Assembly: GCF_030538655.1 (NCBI RefSeq)
Contig: NZ_JAUNTO010000002.1
Location: 166,711 to 230,710, forward strand
Origin: Paracoccus sp. (in: a-proteobacteria)
Lineage (GTDB): Bacteria; Pseudomonadota; Alphaproteobacteria; Rhodobacterales; Rhodobacteraceae
Length of the DNA: 64,000 bases
Direction of reading: 5' to 3'
A model generated the notes under the pieces. The model saw only the letters and a list, made by a program, of their open reading frames with translations, ran no database searches and was not told the DNA's origin. Both the position numbers and the translations under genes were made by a program. This document shows positions 17,883 through 26,880 of this stretch, in pieces. Position 1 is the stretch's first letter; every line of letters begins with the position of its first letter.

Positions 17883-18092
17883 ATATCTTTCGGCCCCGCT
17901 CCCCCATCGGATGCGCGGGCATGGGCGCCTGAGGCGCGGTCATCGTAGGGGCGGGCCGGATAGGAACCCGCAAGAACCCCGCGTGACATGGGAACTTGAA
18001 AAATAAACGTCGGGCCGATGCGCAAATTTACGCGGCTGCTCACGCGGCAGCGGGCGGCGACTTGTGGCAGATGGGGGATAGCGGGCGCAAAG

Positions 18093-18542
18093 TCAAGCGC
18101 GGTCTGCGGTATCCAGCCAGATTGTCACCGGCCCGTCATTGATCAGTGCCACCTGCATATCCGCGCCAAAGCGACCGGTTTCCACCGGCAGGCCCAGATC
18201 GCTCAGCGCCTGCGCAAAGCGTTCATAGAGCCCTTGACCCAGGTCCGGCGGGGCGGCGGTGGAAAATCCGGGCCGGTTACCGCTGCGGGTATCGGCGGCC
18301 AGCGTGAACTGGCTGACCACCAGGCAGGCACCGCCGATGTCTTGCACGGACAGGTTCATCCGGTCCTGATCGTCGCGAAAGATGCGCAGTTTGGCGACGC
18401 GGGCGGCCAGCTTGTCCGCTGCCGTGGTGTCGTCGCCTTGCATGGCGCAGACCAGCACCATGAGACCCGGCCCGATCTGACCCGTGACATCGCTGCCGGA
18501 CGTGACCGATGCCTGCCTGACGCGTTGGACCAAAGCTCTCAT
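18093..18542 (-). CDS. dtd: D-aminoacyl-tRNA deacylase
   Basis: 149 residues from ATG 18542. It has the catalytic motif [20 protein letters not shown] and the C-terminal [14 protein letters not shown], where most family members have NGPVTFWL. It hydrolyses D-amino acids mischarged on tRNA. The start overlaps the upstream YeeE-like gene stop by 4 bases, so the two are coupled. Confidence 0.93.
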   Translation of the reverse strand: MRALVQRVRQASVTSGSDVTGQIGPGLMVLVCAMQGDDTTAADKLAARVAKLRIFRDDQDRMNLSVQDIGGACLVVSQFTLAADTRSGNRPGFSTAAPPDLGQGLYERFAQALSDLGLPVETGRFGADMQVALINDGPVTIWLDTADRA

Positions 18543-18883
18543 CTGTCCCTCATGACTTTGAACAAGGTCACACTGACGCACATGGCTGCGAAAAAGACCA
18601 GCACCCCGGCACCCGGCACAGGTGCAGAGGCGGCATCCAGCCCCGCCGCCAGCATCAGCGCCCGAACAGCGATCAGGGCCGTCAGAGACCTCAGCCGTTC
18701 TGCCGGATTGCCGCGCCCCGATCCGTCGATTATGCCGCCCAGCAGGCCGCTGCCCCCCGTGATCCGGGCGTTACCCAATAGATACAAAGCACCAACAAGA
18801 CCGATCAGCAGCCCGCCACCGAAGCCCGCAATCCATTCCGGCTGTATGGCGATCTCTGCCTCGTTTCGCGCAGTTGCATTCAC
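18539..18883 (-). CDS. YeeE/YedE-like membrane protein
   Basis: 114 residues with about three membrane segments. The block [32 protein letters not shown] matches the repeat of the YeeE/YedE (DUF395) sulfur-transport-like family. Only one repeat half is present; there is no second half nearby. The transported molecule, possibly a thiosulfate-like compound, is inference from the family. Confidence 0.7.
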   Translation of the reverse strand: MNATARNEAEIAIQPEWIAGFGGGLLIGLVGALYLLGNARITGGSGLLGGIIDGSGRGNPAERLRSLTALIAVRALMLAAGLDAASAPVPGAGVLVFFAAMCVSVTLFKVMRDR

Positions 18884-18902
18884 GACACGGAATGCAGATC
18901 AA

Positions 18903-19127
18903 TCATCGCAACATGATCCCGGCCACGACCAGCATCAGCCCGATCGTGGATGCGGCCAGCGCCGCCATGTTCACCGCAACCACCCGCTGCATCCCGGCAC
19001 GGATCTCGTCGTCGCTGGCCCCGCCCCGGCGCAGGCGCATGGCGGTCAGGATGCACCAGATCAGCCCGATCAACCCGATCACGGTCAGCAGCGTTCCGCC
19101 CCAGATCAGCCCGTCAAATATCGTCAT
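18903..19127 (-). CDS. Small conserved membrane protein, function unknown
   Basis: 74 residues with two hydrophobic segments (about 7-29 and 50-72) separated by a charged loop, RLRRGGASDDEIRAGMQRV. It lies immediately upstream of, and co-directional with, the YeeE-like gene. I do not recognise a functional family. The divergent promoter region with gapR is 95 bases. Confidence 0.65.
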   Translation of the reverse strand: MTIFDGLIWGGTLLTVIGLIGLIWCILTAMRLRRGGASDDEIRAGMQRVVAVNMAALAASTIGLMLVVAGIMLR

Positions 19128-19222
19128 TGCGGCCTCCTTGTCGCCTGTTTCCGCCTCACCGATTGCGCGGCGCAGCCAGAGCGCCTATGCCTGCGCCACA
19201 AAGCAGGCACAAGGGACAACCG

Positions 19223-19474
19223 ATGCAGGACGAACGCAACTATGCCGTGGCCGCCGAAGAGCTGCGCCAGTTCATCGAACAATATGAACAGCTGGAAGCC
19301 GAGAAAAAGGACGTGACCGAACGGCAAAAGGAAATCATGGCCGAGGCCAAGGCGCGTGGCTATGACACCAAGGTGATGAAAAAGGTGATCGCCCTGCGCA
19401 AACGCGACCGCGACGACATCGCCGAAGAAGAAGCCATTCTTGAAATGTATAAACAGGCGCTTGGCATGGCGTGA
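19223..19474 (+). CDS. gapR: GapR family nucleoid-associated DNA-binding protein (DUF2312)
   Basis: 83 residues; AAGGGA at -7 of ATG 19223. Family pattern: AAEELRQFIEQYEQLEAEKKD, YDTKVMKKVIALRKRD and EEEAILEMYKQAL. In Caulobacter GapR binds overtwisted AT-rich DNA ahead of replication and transcription forks and stimulates topoisomerases. The protein is all-helical with a long coiled-coil N-terminus. Confidence 0.92.
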   Translation: MQDERNYAVAAEELRQFIEQYEQLEAEKKDVTERQKEIMAEAKARGYDTKVMKKVIALRKRDRDDIAEEEAILEMYKQALGMA

Positions 19475-19487
19475 CGCCGGACTGGCG

Positions 19488-19526
19488 ATCCGGGCAAACG
19501 GACCGTGGCTTGCCATTTGCCCGGAT
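19488..19526 (+). terminator. Inverted repeat downstream of gapR
   Basis: ATCCGGGCAAA (19488-19498) and TTTGCCCGGAT (19516-19526) form an 11-bp perfect stem with a 17-base loop, 14 bases after the gapR stop. There is no U-run. The rest of the gap to 19733 holds no convincing gene; a GTG-started 72-codon frame at 19471-19689 is open but unsupported. Confidence 0.5.
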
Positions 19527-19733
19527 ACGCAGCTTGGGACGCGGCGGATCAGCCGGCCCCGTGCCGCCGCGCTTGGGTCTTTGTCCCGATGAAGCCCTGA
19601 TCGCAGCGGGATATTTCGGGCAGAGTGCCCGCAAGGCCGACCCTTTGGGGGCACCCGATTGGCCAAATGGGCCGCCACGGCCCCTTTGACCACTCAGCCC
19701 CGCTGCGACCGTGCAATGAATGGGGGCAAGCGG

Positions 19734-20603
19734 CTAGGCCAGAATGAACTCAACCCCCGGCAGGGCCGCGATTTGCGGAATATCCTGATAATAGCGCGCG
19801 GTGATCTGATCGACGGTTTCTTGTGTCCAGCCGGGCAGGGCGATGTCCTGTTCCACCATATGCGGCAGGGCATTGCGTTGCAAATGTTCGGCATACAGAT
19901 CGCGCCGCTGGCTGACAGGCAATTCGCGCCCGGCCAATGCACCACGCAATTCACGCAGGCCCTGATCGCCCAGCATCTCGTGCATATATAACAGCCCGCC
20001 GGGCAGGGGTTCAGAAGGTGGCAGACCGCCGACCAGCCGCACCACGTCGGGCCAGATGATCGGGGCGTCTTCGTGGCACCAGACGACCAGGCGCCGCCCT
20101 TGCGCCCCGGCGGCCATCCGCTGCACGGCGGTCAGCCATGACAGTGACAGCGGATCGACCCCGCCCATCAGGCTGGCATAATCGCCGCCGTGAAGATCCA
20201 GCACATCCGCGATCAACGTGACGGGGTTCCTGATCGCGACAAAGAATTCCGCGCCCGCCGACGGAAACAGATTCGTCAGTGCGGCGATTCGTGCGCCCGC
20301 CTGCGGATACAGCCCCTCGGGGCCAATCGCGCGCGATGGCACGCCCAGAAAGCCGGGGCTGGTGCAGATGACGCGCAGCGGATCGTCGCTGTCCAGCACC
20401 GCGTCTTGCATGATCTGTTCCATCTCGGGTGTGGCCGGGCCGCCGTTCAGGGCCGCAAGCGCCTCTTCAAAGACGCCGCGATGGCGGTTGGGGGTGACAA
20501 CCTCGGTCCGGTCTCGCAGCAAACGACCGCGATTGTTCAGCAGCGTTTTCAGCATCCTGTCGCCGTCCGTGCCATGCACGCCGATATGATAGACCATCTG
20601 CAT
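19734..20603 (-). CDS. Hypothetical protein, possibly a divergent sulfotransferase-like fold
   Basis: 289 residues. The N-terminus (VYHIGVHGTDGDRMLKTLLNNRGRL) is laid out like the phosphosulfate-binding loop of bacterial sulfotransferases (HIGxHKTGTT...), but without the Lys-Thr-Gly-Thr-Thr core. A later EFFVAIRNPVTLIADVL resembles the 3'-phosphate loop. The rest (GRRLVVWCHEDAPIIWPDVV) is unassigned. It is divergent from the FbpB-type permease. The function is unknown; the relationship is my inference. Confidence 0.6.
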   Translation of the reverse strand: MQMVYHIGVHGTDGDRMLKTLLNNRGRLLRDRTEVVTPNRHRGVFEEALAALNGGPATPEMEQIMQDAVLDSDDPLRVICTSPGFLGVPSRAIGPEGLYPQAGARIAALTNLFPSAGAEFFVAIRNPVTLIADVLDLHGGDYASLMGGVDPLSLSWLTAVQRMAAGAQGRRLVVWCHEDAPIIWPDVVRLVGGLPPSEPLPGGLLYMHEMLGDQGLRELRGALAGRELPVSQRRDLYAEHLQRNALPHMVEQDIALPGWTQETVDQITARYYQDIPQIAALPGVEFILA

Positions 20604-20686
20604 GATGGCAGCCCCTTGTCTTGTCCGGCGTGCAACTTAGCCGTGCTTCGTGGACAGGGAAACCGCTTTGCGCTAGGCCATCGCAC

Positions 20687-22366
20687 ATGAGCAGCGTCAG
20701 CATCACACGCCCCGTCCCGTCCGAGGAACTGCGCCACCGTGCCGGGCCGCTGTGGTCGGTGGCGGCGGTGCTGATCGCGGCGCTGGTGCTGATGCCGGTT
20801 ATCACCGTGGCGGTGATGGCGCTGAATCCGACCGAAAACATCTGGCCGCATCTGCTGGCGACGACGCTGCCGCGCTATGTCAGCAATACGCTGCTTCTGG
20901 CGGTGGGCACCGGCGTTCTGGCGGCGGCGATGGGGACTGGGGCGGCCTGGCTGGTTAGCATGTATCAGTTTCCGGGGCGGCGCGGGCTGGAATGGCTGTT
21001 GCTGCTGCCCTTGGCGGTGCCCGCCTATATCGGGGCCTATGCGCTGGCCGATTTTCTGGATTACAGCGGCCCGGTGCAGATTGCCCTGCGCGAAGCCTTT
21101 GGCTGGACCAGCAGCCGCGATTACTGGTTCCCCGCGATCCGGTCACGCTGGGCGGCGGTCCTGGTGCTGGCGGCCTCGCTGTATCCTTATGTCTATCTGT
21201 TCACCCGTGCCGCGCTGCATGAACAATCGGGCAGCGCGTATGAGGTCGCGCGCGCCCTTGGCACCGGCCCGTGGGGGCTGTTCTGGCGCGTCGGTCTGCC
21301 GCTGGCGCGCCCCGCCATTGCGGCGGGCGCAACCATCGCCATGATGGAAACGGTCGCGGATTATGGTGTCGTCAGCTATTTCGGGGTGCATACGCTGAAC
21401 ACCGGCATTTTTGCGACATGGCTTGAGGCGCGCAATCCCGGCGGTGCGGCGCAGATCGCTTGTGTGATGCTGATCGTGATCGCGTCGCTGGCCGTCTGGG
21501 AACGTATCGCCCGCCGCAAGGCCCGCTATCACCAAAGCGCCCGGCAATCGCGCCCGATCATCCGCCAAAGGCTGAGCGGCAGCGCCGCATGGGCGGCCAC
21601 GGCGGCCTGCACCTTTCCCTTCGCGCTGGGGTTTGTGCTGCCGGTGGCGGTGATCCTGAACTATGCGCTGGCCTATCCGCAGGGTTGGCTGACGCCGGGG
21701 CTGGGGCGGGCGTTGTGGCATACGGTGACGGCTGGCGGCGTGGCCGCGATGCTGACGGTGCTGCTGGCGCTGATTATGGTTTACGGAGTCCGCCTGTCGG
21801 GGCGCAGCCTGCCGCGGCTGTTGTTGCCGGTCACCACCATCGGCTATGCCGCGCCGGGGGCCGTGTTGGCGGTGGGCATTCTGTTTCCGCTGGCGGCGCT
21901 GGATCACCGGGTGGCCGATGCGGTGCTGGCGGCGACCGGCACCGATCCGGGGCTGATTCTGACGGGTTCGGCCGCGGCCATCGTGCTGGCCTATCTGGTG
22001 CGCTTTTTCGCCATCGCGCAGGGGGCGGCGGACGGGGCCTTTACCCGCATTCCGCCTTCGCTGCCGATGGCGGCGCGATCGTTGGGGCAGAATTCGGCCG
22101 GGGTGCTGCGGCGGGTGTTTCTGCCGTTGATGAAAGGCTCGGTCGGGTCGGCGTTGCTGCTGGTGTTCGTCGATTGCGCCAAGGAACTGCCCGCCACCCT
22201 GCTGCTGCGCCCGTTCAACTATGAAACACTGGCGACCCGCGTCCACGAACGCGCCAGCCTTGAGGATCTGGGCAACGCCGCCCCCGCCGCGATTCTGGTG
22301 ATGGGCGTGGGTATAATCGCCGTGGCGCTGCTGGCACGGGCCAACCTTGGCTTGCGCAAAGACTGA
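20687..22366 (+). CDS. FbpB-type iron(III) ABC transporter permease (fused double-domain)
   Basis: 559 residues with about 12 membrane segments in two homologous halves. EAA loops are visible in both: YEVARALGTGPWGLFWRVGLP and MAARSLGQNSAGVLRRVFLP. This two-domain layout is typical of FbpB/SfuB ferric iron importers. No binding protein or ATPase gene is adjacent, so it is an orphan here; the partners may be elsewhere. A thiamine or other substrate is less likely. Confidence 0.85.
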   Translation: MSSVSITRPVPSEELRHRAGPLWSVAAVLIAALVLMPVITVAVMALNPTENIWPHLLATTLPRYVSNTLLLAVGTGVLAAAMGTGAAWLVSMYQFPGRRGLEWLLLLPLAVPAYIGAYALADFLDYSGPVQIALREAFGWTSSRDYWFPAIRSRWAAVLVLAASLYPYVYLFTRAALHEQSGSAYEVARALGTGPWGLFWRVGLPLARPAIAAGATIAMMETVADYGVVSYFGVHTLNTGIFATWLEARNPGGAAQIACVMLIVIASLAVWERIARRKARYHQSARQSRPIIRQRLSGSAAWAATAACTFPFALGFVLPVAVILNYALAYPQGWLTPGLGRALWHTVTAGGVAAMLTVLLALIMVYGVRLSGRSLPRLLLPVTTIGYAAPGAVLAVGILFPLAALDHRVADAVLAATGTDPGLILTGSAAAIVLAYLVRFFAIAQGAADGAFTRIPPSLPMAARSLGQNSAGVLRRVFLPLMKGSVGSALLLVFVDCAKELPATLLLRPFNYETLATRVHERASLEDLGNAAPAAILVMGVGIIAVALLARANLGLRKD

Positions 22367-22394
22367 ACTCGCGCTATCCGGCGCAGGACAGGCT

Positions 22395-22469
22395 GCCGGT
22401 TTAGCTCAGTGGTAGAGCGTCTGATTTGTAATCAGGGGGTCGGGGGTTCAAATCCCTCAACCGGCACCA
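22395..22469 (+). tRNA. tRNA-Thr (anticodon TGT), CCA encoded
   Basis: The acceptor stem GCCGGTT (22395-22401) pairs with AACCGGC (22459-22465), followed by A and CCA. The D arm (GCTCAGTGGTAGAGC), the anticodon stem-loop with loop TTTGTAA (anticodon TGT, threonine ACA) and the T arm (GGGGGTTCAAATCCCTC) are all present. Confidence 0.97.
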
Positions 22470-22482
22470 GGTGCCCCTGACG

Positions 22483-23016
22483 TTACTTTATCAGTGCGGC
22501 GACCTGGCGGAATTGAGGATGGTGCGCGTTGCGCATCCATTCGAACAGCACCATTTCGATTGTCACGATCTCGGCGCCATGGCGCGCCATGCGTGTCAGG
22601 GCTGCGGCCTTGCTGTCGGGGCTGCGTGATCCGGTGGCATCGGCGACCACATAAACCGCCCGCCCGCTGTCCAGCAGCCCCAGAACCGTCTGAAGCACGC
22701 AGACATGCGCTTCGCATCCGGTGATGATGACCTGTGCATTCGCCGGGATCAGGTCGGCAAATCCAGCTTCGTCACAGGCACCAAAGCTGAACTTGGACAG
22801 CACCTGCGCCCCGGTCAGCGGAATATCAGGCACCGTCGCCCCCAGACCGGCGGGGTTCTGTTCCGTCACCACCCGTGGCACCTTCAGCATATCGGCGGCC
22901 TGCACCAGCCGCGCGGCATTGCGCAGCACCTGCGGCGCGTCGTGGATGGCGGGCATCAGCCGCGCCTGAAAATCGACCATCAGCAGCAGGGATGTTTCAA
23001 CGTCGATCATCGGCAT
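22483..23016 (-). CDS. Isochorismatase-family cysteine hydrolase
   Basis: 177 residues. The catalytic triad is visible: Asp in LLLMVDFQARL, Lys in QVLSKFSFGA and Cys in ITGCEAHVCVLQT. The fold is the YcaC/nicotinamidase-like hydrolase class. The substrate is unknown. It is convergent with the tRNA-Thr gene and divergent from trkA. Confidence 0.9.
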   Translation of the reverse strand: MPMIDVETSLLLMVDFQARLMPAIHDAPQVLRNAARLVQAADMLKVPRVVTEQNPAGLGATVPDIPLTGAQVLSKFSFGACDEAGFADLIPANAQVIITGCEAHVCVLQTVLGLLDSGRAVYVVADATGSRSPDSKAAALTRMARHGAEIVTIEMVLFEWMRNAHHPQFRQVAALIK

Positions 23017-23156
23017 GAAGGCTCCGGTCAGGCAGGCGGCATGTCACATGCTTAGCACGATGCCCCTGGGGTGCCGCAATCGTTTCCCGCCATCGGGCGA
23101 TGTTGCGCCCATGTGCGCTGTGCCTTACCACATATCCCAACAGTCAGAGGTGCTGC

Positions 23157-24533
23157 ATGAAGATCATCATCTGCGGGGCAGGGCAGGTCGGCTGGCAGAT
23201 CGCACGGCATCTGGCCGGCGAGCGTAATGATGTCACTGTCATCGACACCAGCGCCGAACTGATCCGGCGTGCCACCGATGCGCTGGACGTGCAGGGCGTC
23301 ACCGGCTTTGCCAGTCATCCCGATGTGCTGGACCGGGCGGGGGCGCGCGACGCCGATCTGATTATCGCCGCCACCCATTCCGACGAAGTGAACATGGTCA
23401 CATGTCAGGTGGCGCATTCCGTGTTCCGCATCCCGCGCAAGATCGCCCGGCTGCGGTCGTCGGCCTATCTGGATGCGATCTATTCCGACCTGTATCGCAT
23501 CGACCATCTGCCCATCGATGTCATCATCAGCCCGGAACGAGAGGTCGCCGCCGCCGCCATGCAGCGGCTGTCCGCCCCATCCACCTTTGACGCCGAGAAT
23601 TTTCTGGACGGCAAGGTGCATCTGCTGGGCGTCGCTCTGGACGACGCTTGCCCGGCACTGAACACCCCCCTGCGGCAGCTGAGCGAGTTGTTTTCCAGCC
23701 TCAGCGCCGTGGTGGCCGGTGTCCGGCGCGAGGGGCGGCTGTTCGCGCCCGAACCCGGGGACCAGTTGTTCGCGGACGACCAGATTTATGTCTTTACCCA
23801 AGCTGCCGATATTCAGCGCACGCTGGAGGTGTTTGGCAAACACACCGCCCGGCAGGAACGCATCGTCATCATCGGTGCGGGCAATGTCGGCCTGTCCGTC
23901 GCGCGCAAAATCGAAGCGCTGCCCGAACGCATCCGCGCCAAGATGATCGAGCGCGACCGTGCCCGCGCCGAATATGCCGCCGATACGCTGGAACGCACCA
24001 TCGTGCTGCACGGTGACGGGTTGTCCGCCGAACTGCTGGACGAAGCCGCCGTGCCGCGCGCCGATGCCGTGCTGGCGCTTACCGATGATGACAAGACCAA
24101 CATCCTTGCCTCGGTCCGGGCCAAACAGGCCGGGGCGGGGATGGCGATTGCGCTGATTAACGATCCGACACTGGTGCCACTGATGGCGGCGCTGGACATT
24201 GACGCCTATATCAACCCGCGCGCCACCACCGTTTCCAGTATCCTGCGCCACATCCGCCATGGCCGCGTCCGCGACATCTATTCCATCGGCGATGCCGAAG
24301 CCGAGGTGATCGAGGCGCAGGTGCTGTCCACCTCGTCCATCGCGGGGCGGGCGATCCGCGACATCGACTTTCCCGAAGGTGCCCTGCTGGGCGCGGTGCA
24401 AAAGGGCGGGCGGGTGATGAAGCCGACCCCCGATCTGCGCGTCGAGGAAGGCGACATCGTGCTGATCTTTGTTCTGACCAAGGATGTTCCGCAGGTCGAG
24501 GGGCTGCTGCAAGTCTCGATCGACTTTTTCTGA
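23157..24533 (+). CDS. trkA: Trk potassium transporter regulatory NAD-binding protein TrkA
   Basis: 458 residues; CAGAGG precedes ATG 23157. There are two RCK modules: KIIICGAGQVGWQIARHL at the N-terminus and IVIIGAGNVGLSVARKIE at about residue 235, each followed by a TrkA-C domain (the second ends VEEGDIVLIFVL). It gates the TrkH channel in response to nucleotides. It is followed after 9 bases by trkH. Confidence 0.95.
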   Translation: MKIIICGAGQVGWQIARHLAGERNDVTVIDTSAELIRRATDALDVQGVTGFASHPDVLDRAGARDADLIIAATHSDEVNMVTCQVAHSVFRIPRKIARLRSSAYLDAIYSDLYRIDHLPIDVIISPEREVAAAAMQRLSAPSTFDAENFLDGKVHLLGVALDDACPALNTPLRQLSELFSSLSAVVAGVRREGRLFAPEPGDQLFADDQIYVFTQAADIQRTLEVFGKHTARQERIVIIGAGNVGLSVARKIEALPERIRAKMIERDRARAEYAADTLERTIVLHGDGLSAELLDEAAVPRADAVLALTDDDKTNILASVRAKQAGAGMAIALINDPTLVPLMAALDIDAYINPRATTVSSILRHIRHGRVRDIYSIGDAEAEVIEAQVLSTSSIAGRAIRDIDFPEGALLGAVQKGGRVMKPTPDLRVEEGDIVLIFVLTKDVPQVEGLLQVSIDFF

Positions 24534-24542
24534 GGGGCGGGG

Positions 24543-26135
24543 ATGGCTGCGCTGATCCGGTTGCCGCTGATCTTGCCGATTGCCTTTATCGGTGCGCTGG
24601 CGATGCTGGTGCCGGCCGCCTATGCGCTGACGCAGGATCAACACGCCATCGCGCGGAGTTTTTTCTATGCGGCATTGCTGTTCATGACGCTGACGGGGAT
24701 GGTCGGGCTGGCGATGCAGGGCAATCCGCGCGGGTCGGTGGCGCGGAACAATCTGCTGACCATGCTGGCGGTGATGGCGCTGCTGCCGCTGATGCTGGCG
24801 GTGCCCTTTGCCGCCAGCCAACCGGATACCGGCCTATTCAATGCCTGGTGGGAAATGGTGTCCAGCCTGACCACCACCGGGGCGACGCTGTATTCCGCCG
24901 ATCTGCTGCCTGCGCCCTTGCATCTGTGGCGGGCGGTGGTTGGCTGGATGGGGGGGCTGTTCATCCTGATCGCCGCCATTGCCATTATGGCCCCGCTGCG
25001 GTTGGGCGGGTTCGAACTGATGACATCGCCGCAGGATCAGGGCCTTGATGCCGATCACCGCACCCGGCTGTCCAGCGCCGCCTTGCAGGCCCCGCGGATC
25101 GACCCGGCGCTGCGGGTCTGGCGTGCGGCGGAAACGGTAGCGCCGGTCTATGCCGCGCTGACGCTGGTGCTGTGGGTGCTGTTGCTGATGGCGGGGGACG
25201 ATGCGCTGGTGGCGTTGTGCCGGGCCATGGGGACGCTGGCCACATCGGGCATCACGCCGGTCAGCGGGCCTGTGGGGCAGACCTCGGGGATTGCCGGGGA
25301 AATGGCGGTGTTCCTGTTGCTGATCCCGGCGCTGTCGCGGCGGTTCTGGCCCGGCGGCGGCGAGTTGCGCGCCAGCGACCGACTGCGTGATGATCCTGAA
25401 CTGCGGATTGCCGCCGGGGTGGTGACTGCGGTTGCCCTGGTGCTTTTGGCCCGGCACTTTATTGCGGTGATCGAAACCGGCGCGACGGACGAACGGTCGC
25501 TGCTGGCCGATCTGGCCCGTGCGGCGGGGGCGGCATGGGGGGCGCTGTTCAACGCCCTGTCATTTCTGACCACCACCGGCTGGAACAGTGTCCAGTGGGA
25601 AGGCGCGCGGACATGGTCGGGCCTGACCGCGCCGGGGCTGATGCTGGCCGGGCTGGCGATGTTCGGCGGCGGCGTGGCCACCACCGCAGGCGGGGTCAAG
25701 CTGCTGCGCGTCTATGCGCTGGCCCGCCATGGCGAACGGGAAATGCAGCGGATCATCCATCCCCGATCTATTGCCGGGGGCGGGCGCATGGCGCGGCAAT
25801 TGCGTGGCGAGGGTGCCTATCTGGCGTTTCTGTTCTTTATGCTGTTCGCGACCAGCATCGCAGTGGTTGTGGCGCTGGTGTCGATGCAGCGGATCGAATT
25901 TGACACCGCTACCATCCTGTCTATCGCCGCGCTGACCAACACCGGCCCGCTGGCCGGGGCGATTCCGCTGACACCGGCGTTCGAGGGGACCGCAGGCATC
26001 GCCTCGGCCCCGTGGAGCGGCTGGTCCGGGCTGAGCCCGGCGGCAAAGATCGTGCTGGCCGGGGCGATGATCGTGGGGCGGTTGGAAACGCTGGCGGTTC
26101 TGGCGCTGCTGACGCCGGATTTCTGGCGCCGATGA
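24543..26135 (+). CDS. trkH: TrkH family potassium uptake protein
   Basis: 530 residues, about 10-12 membrane segments. Selectivity-filter-like loops are visible as SSLTTTGAT, LATSGITP, FLTTTGWNS and ALTNTGPLAG, each followed by a membrane helix. With TrkA it forms the K+ uptake system. The trkA-trkH pair sits upstream of hfq-hflX, matching alphaproteobacterial synteny except for the intervening reverse-strand gene. Confidence 0.93.
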   Translation: MAALIRLPLILPIAFIGALAMLVPAAYALTQDQHAIARSFFYAALLFMTLTGMVGLAMQGNPRGSVARNNLLTMLAVMALLPLMLAVPFAASQPDTGLFNAWWEMVSSLTTTGATLYSADLLPAPLHLWRAVVGWMGGLFILIAAIAIMAPLRLGGFELMTSPQDQGLDADHRTRLSSAALQAPRIDPALRVWRAAETVAPVYAALTLVLWVLLLMAGDDALVALCRAMGTLATSGITPVSGPVGQTSGIAGEMAVFLLLIPALSRRFWPGGGELRASDRLRDDPELRIAAGVVTAVALVLLARHFIAVIETGATDERSLLADLARAAGAAWGALFNALSFLTTTGWNSVQWEGARTWSGLTAPGLMLAGLAMFGGGVATTAGGVKLLRVYALARHGEREMQRIIHPRSIAGGGRMARQLRGEGAYLAFLFFMLFATSIAVVVALVSMQRIEFDTATILSIAALTNTGPLAGAIPLTPAFEGTAGIASAPWSGWSGLSPAAKIVLAGAMIVGRLETLAVLALLTPDFWRR

Positions 26136-26142
26136 TATGAAA

Positions 26143-26168
26143 AGGGGTGCCCGTGGCGGACACCCTCT
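26143..26168. terminator. Weak hairpin between convergent trkH and the VPLPA-CTERM gene
   Basis: GGGTG (26145-26149) can pair with CACCC (26161-26165), extended by one G-T pair, with an 11-base loop. No clear U-run on either side. Confidence 0.35.
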
Positions 26169-26199
26169 GTGATGTAGGGCTGTGCCTGTCTGTCGTGGC

Positions 26200-26880
26200 T
26201 CAGACCTTTTTCTGGCGGCGGCGCAGCGCGCCCATACCGGCCAGCGCACCACCCAGCAGCAGGACGCTGGCGGGCAGGGGCACCGGGGCGACCGCGACCA
26301 GATCCTGACCGATATTGCCCGGCCCCGTGGTCAGGCTGTCCAGAAAGCTCAGCCTGTATTGCTGCGTGGCCGGGCCGGTCAGGCCAGCCAGATAGCTGTC
26401 AGCATAGGCGTTGGCCTCGACGGTGCCGCGCACCCTGAAGCTGCCCGAGGTGCGGCTCAGCGGATTGCCTTCTCTCTCGGTCACGATTTCCCACAGGGCC
26501 ATCTGGAACCCGGCGGCGCTGGCGGCATTGTCCACCGCAGCATAGGCGGTGTTGAACAGCGCCTGAATGTTCGCGGTCACAGTGGGGGCGAACCAGCTTT
26601 CCCTGATTTCATATTGGCCCGGCGGGTTGGTGATCCAACGGGTCACATCCACGCAAAAGGCGGTAATTGCCGACCCGCTGACAGTATCCATCAGGCGCAT
26701 GACGCCGGCACCCAGACCCCAGCGAACACCGCCGTAAGTGACAAAGACGTCCTGATGCAGCGCAGGTTCACCCCACAGATCGTCCCCTTGGTGAACAAGA
26801 TCCATGGTGGCGGCTTGTGCCGAAACGGCCATAACCGATGCGGTGGTGGCAATTGTCAGATATTTCACGATTCGTGACAT
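26200..26880 (-). CDS. VPLPA-CTERM sorting-domain exported protein with candidate thioester residues
   Basis: 226 residues. A signal peptide (about 1-23) and the C-terminal anchor VPLPASVLLLGGALAGMGALRRR (about 200-222) define a VPLPA-CTERM protein, to be processed by an exosortase-type enzyme. Between them, Cys76 in AFCVDV and Gln126 in GFQMALWEI match the Cys/Gln spacing of thioester (TED) domains, which form an internal Cys-Gln bond used for covalent adhesion. No exosortase gene is in the window. The biological role is unknown. Confidence 0.8.
   Translation of the reverse strand: MSRIVKYLTIATTASVMAVSAQAATMDLVHQGDDLWGEPALHQDVFVTYGGVRWGLGAGVMRLMDTVSGSAITAFCVDVTRWITNPPGQYEIRESWFAPTVTANIQALFNTAYAAVDNAASAAGFQMALWEIVTEREGNPLSRTSGSFRVRGTVEANAYADSYLAGLTGPATQQYRLSFLDSLTTGPGNIGQDLVAVAPVPLPASVLLLGGALAGMGALRRRQKKV

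Noticed and set aside
23052-24821. A 589-codon minus-strand frame opposite trkA
   Set aside because: Antisense shadow of an unmistakable TrkA gene; low-complexity His/Gln/Arg composition.
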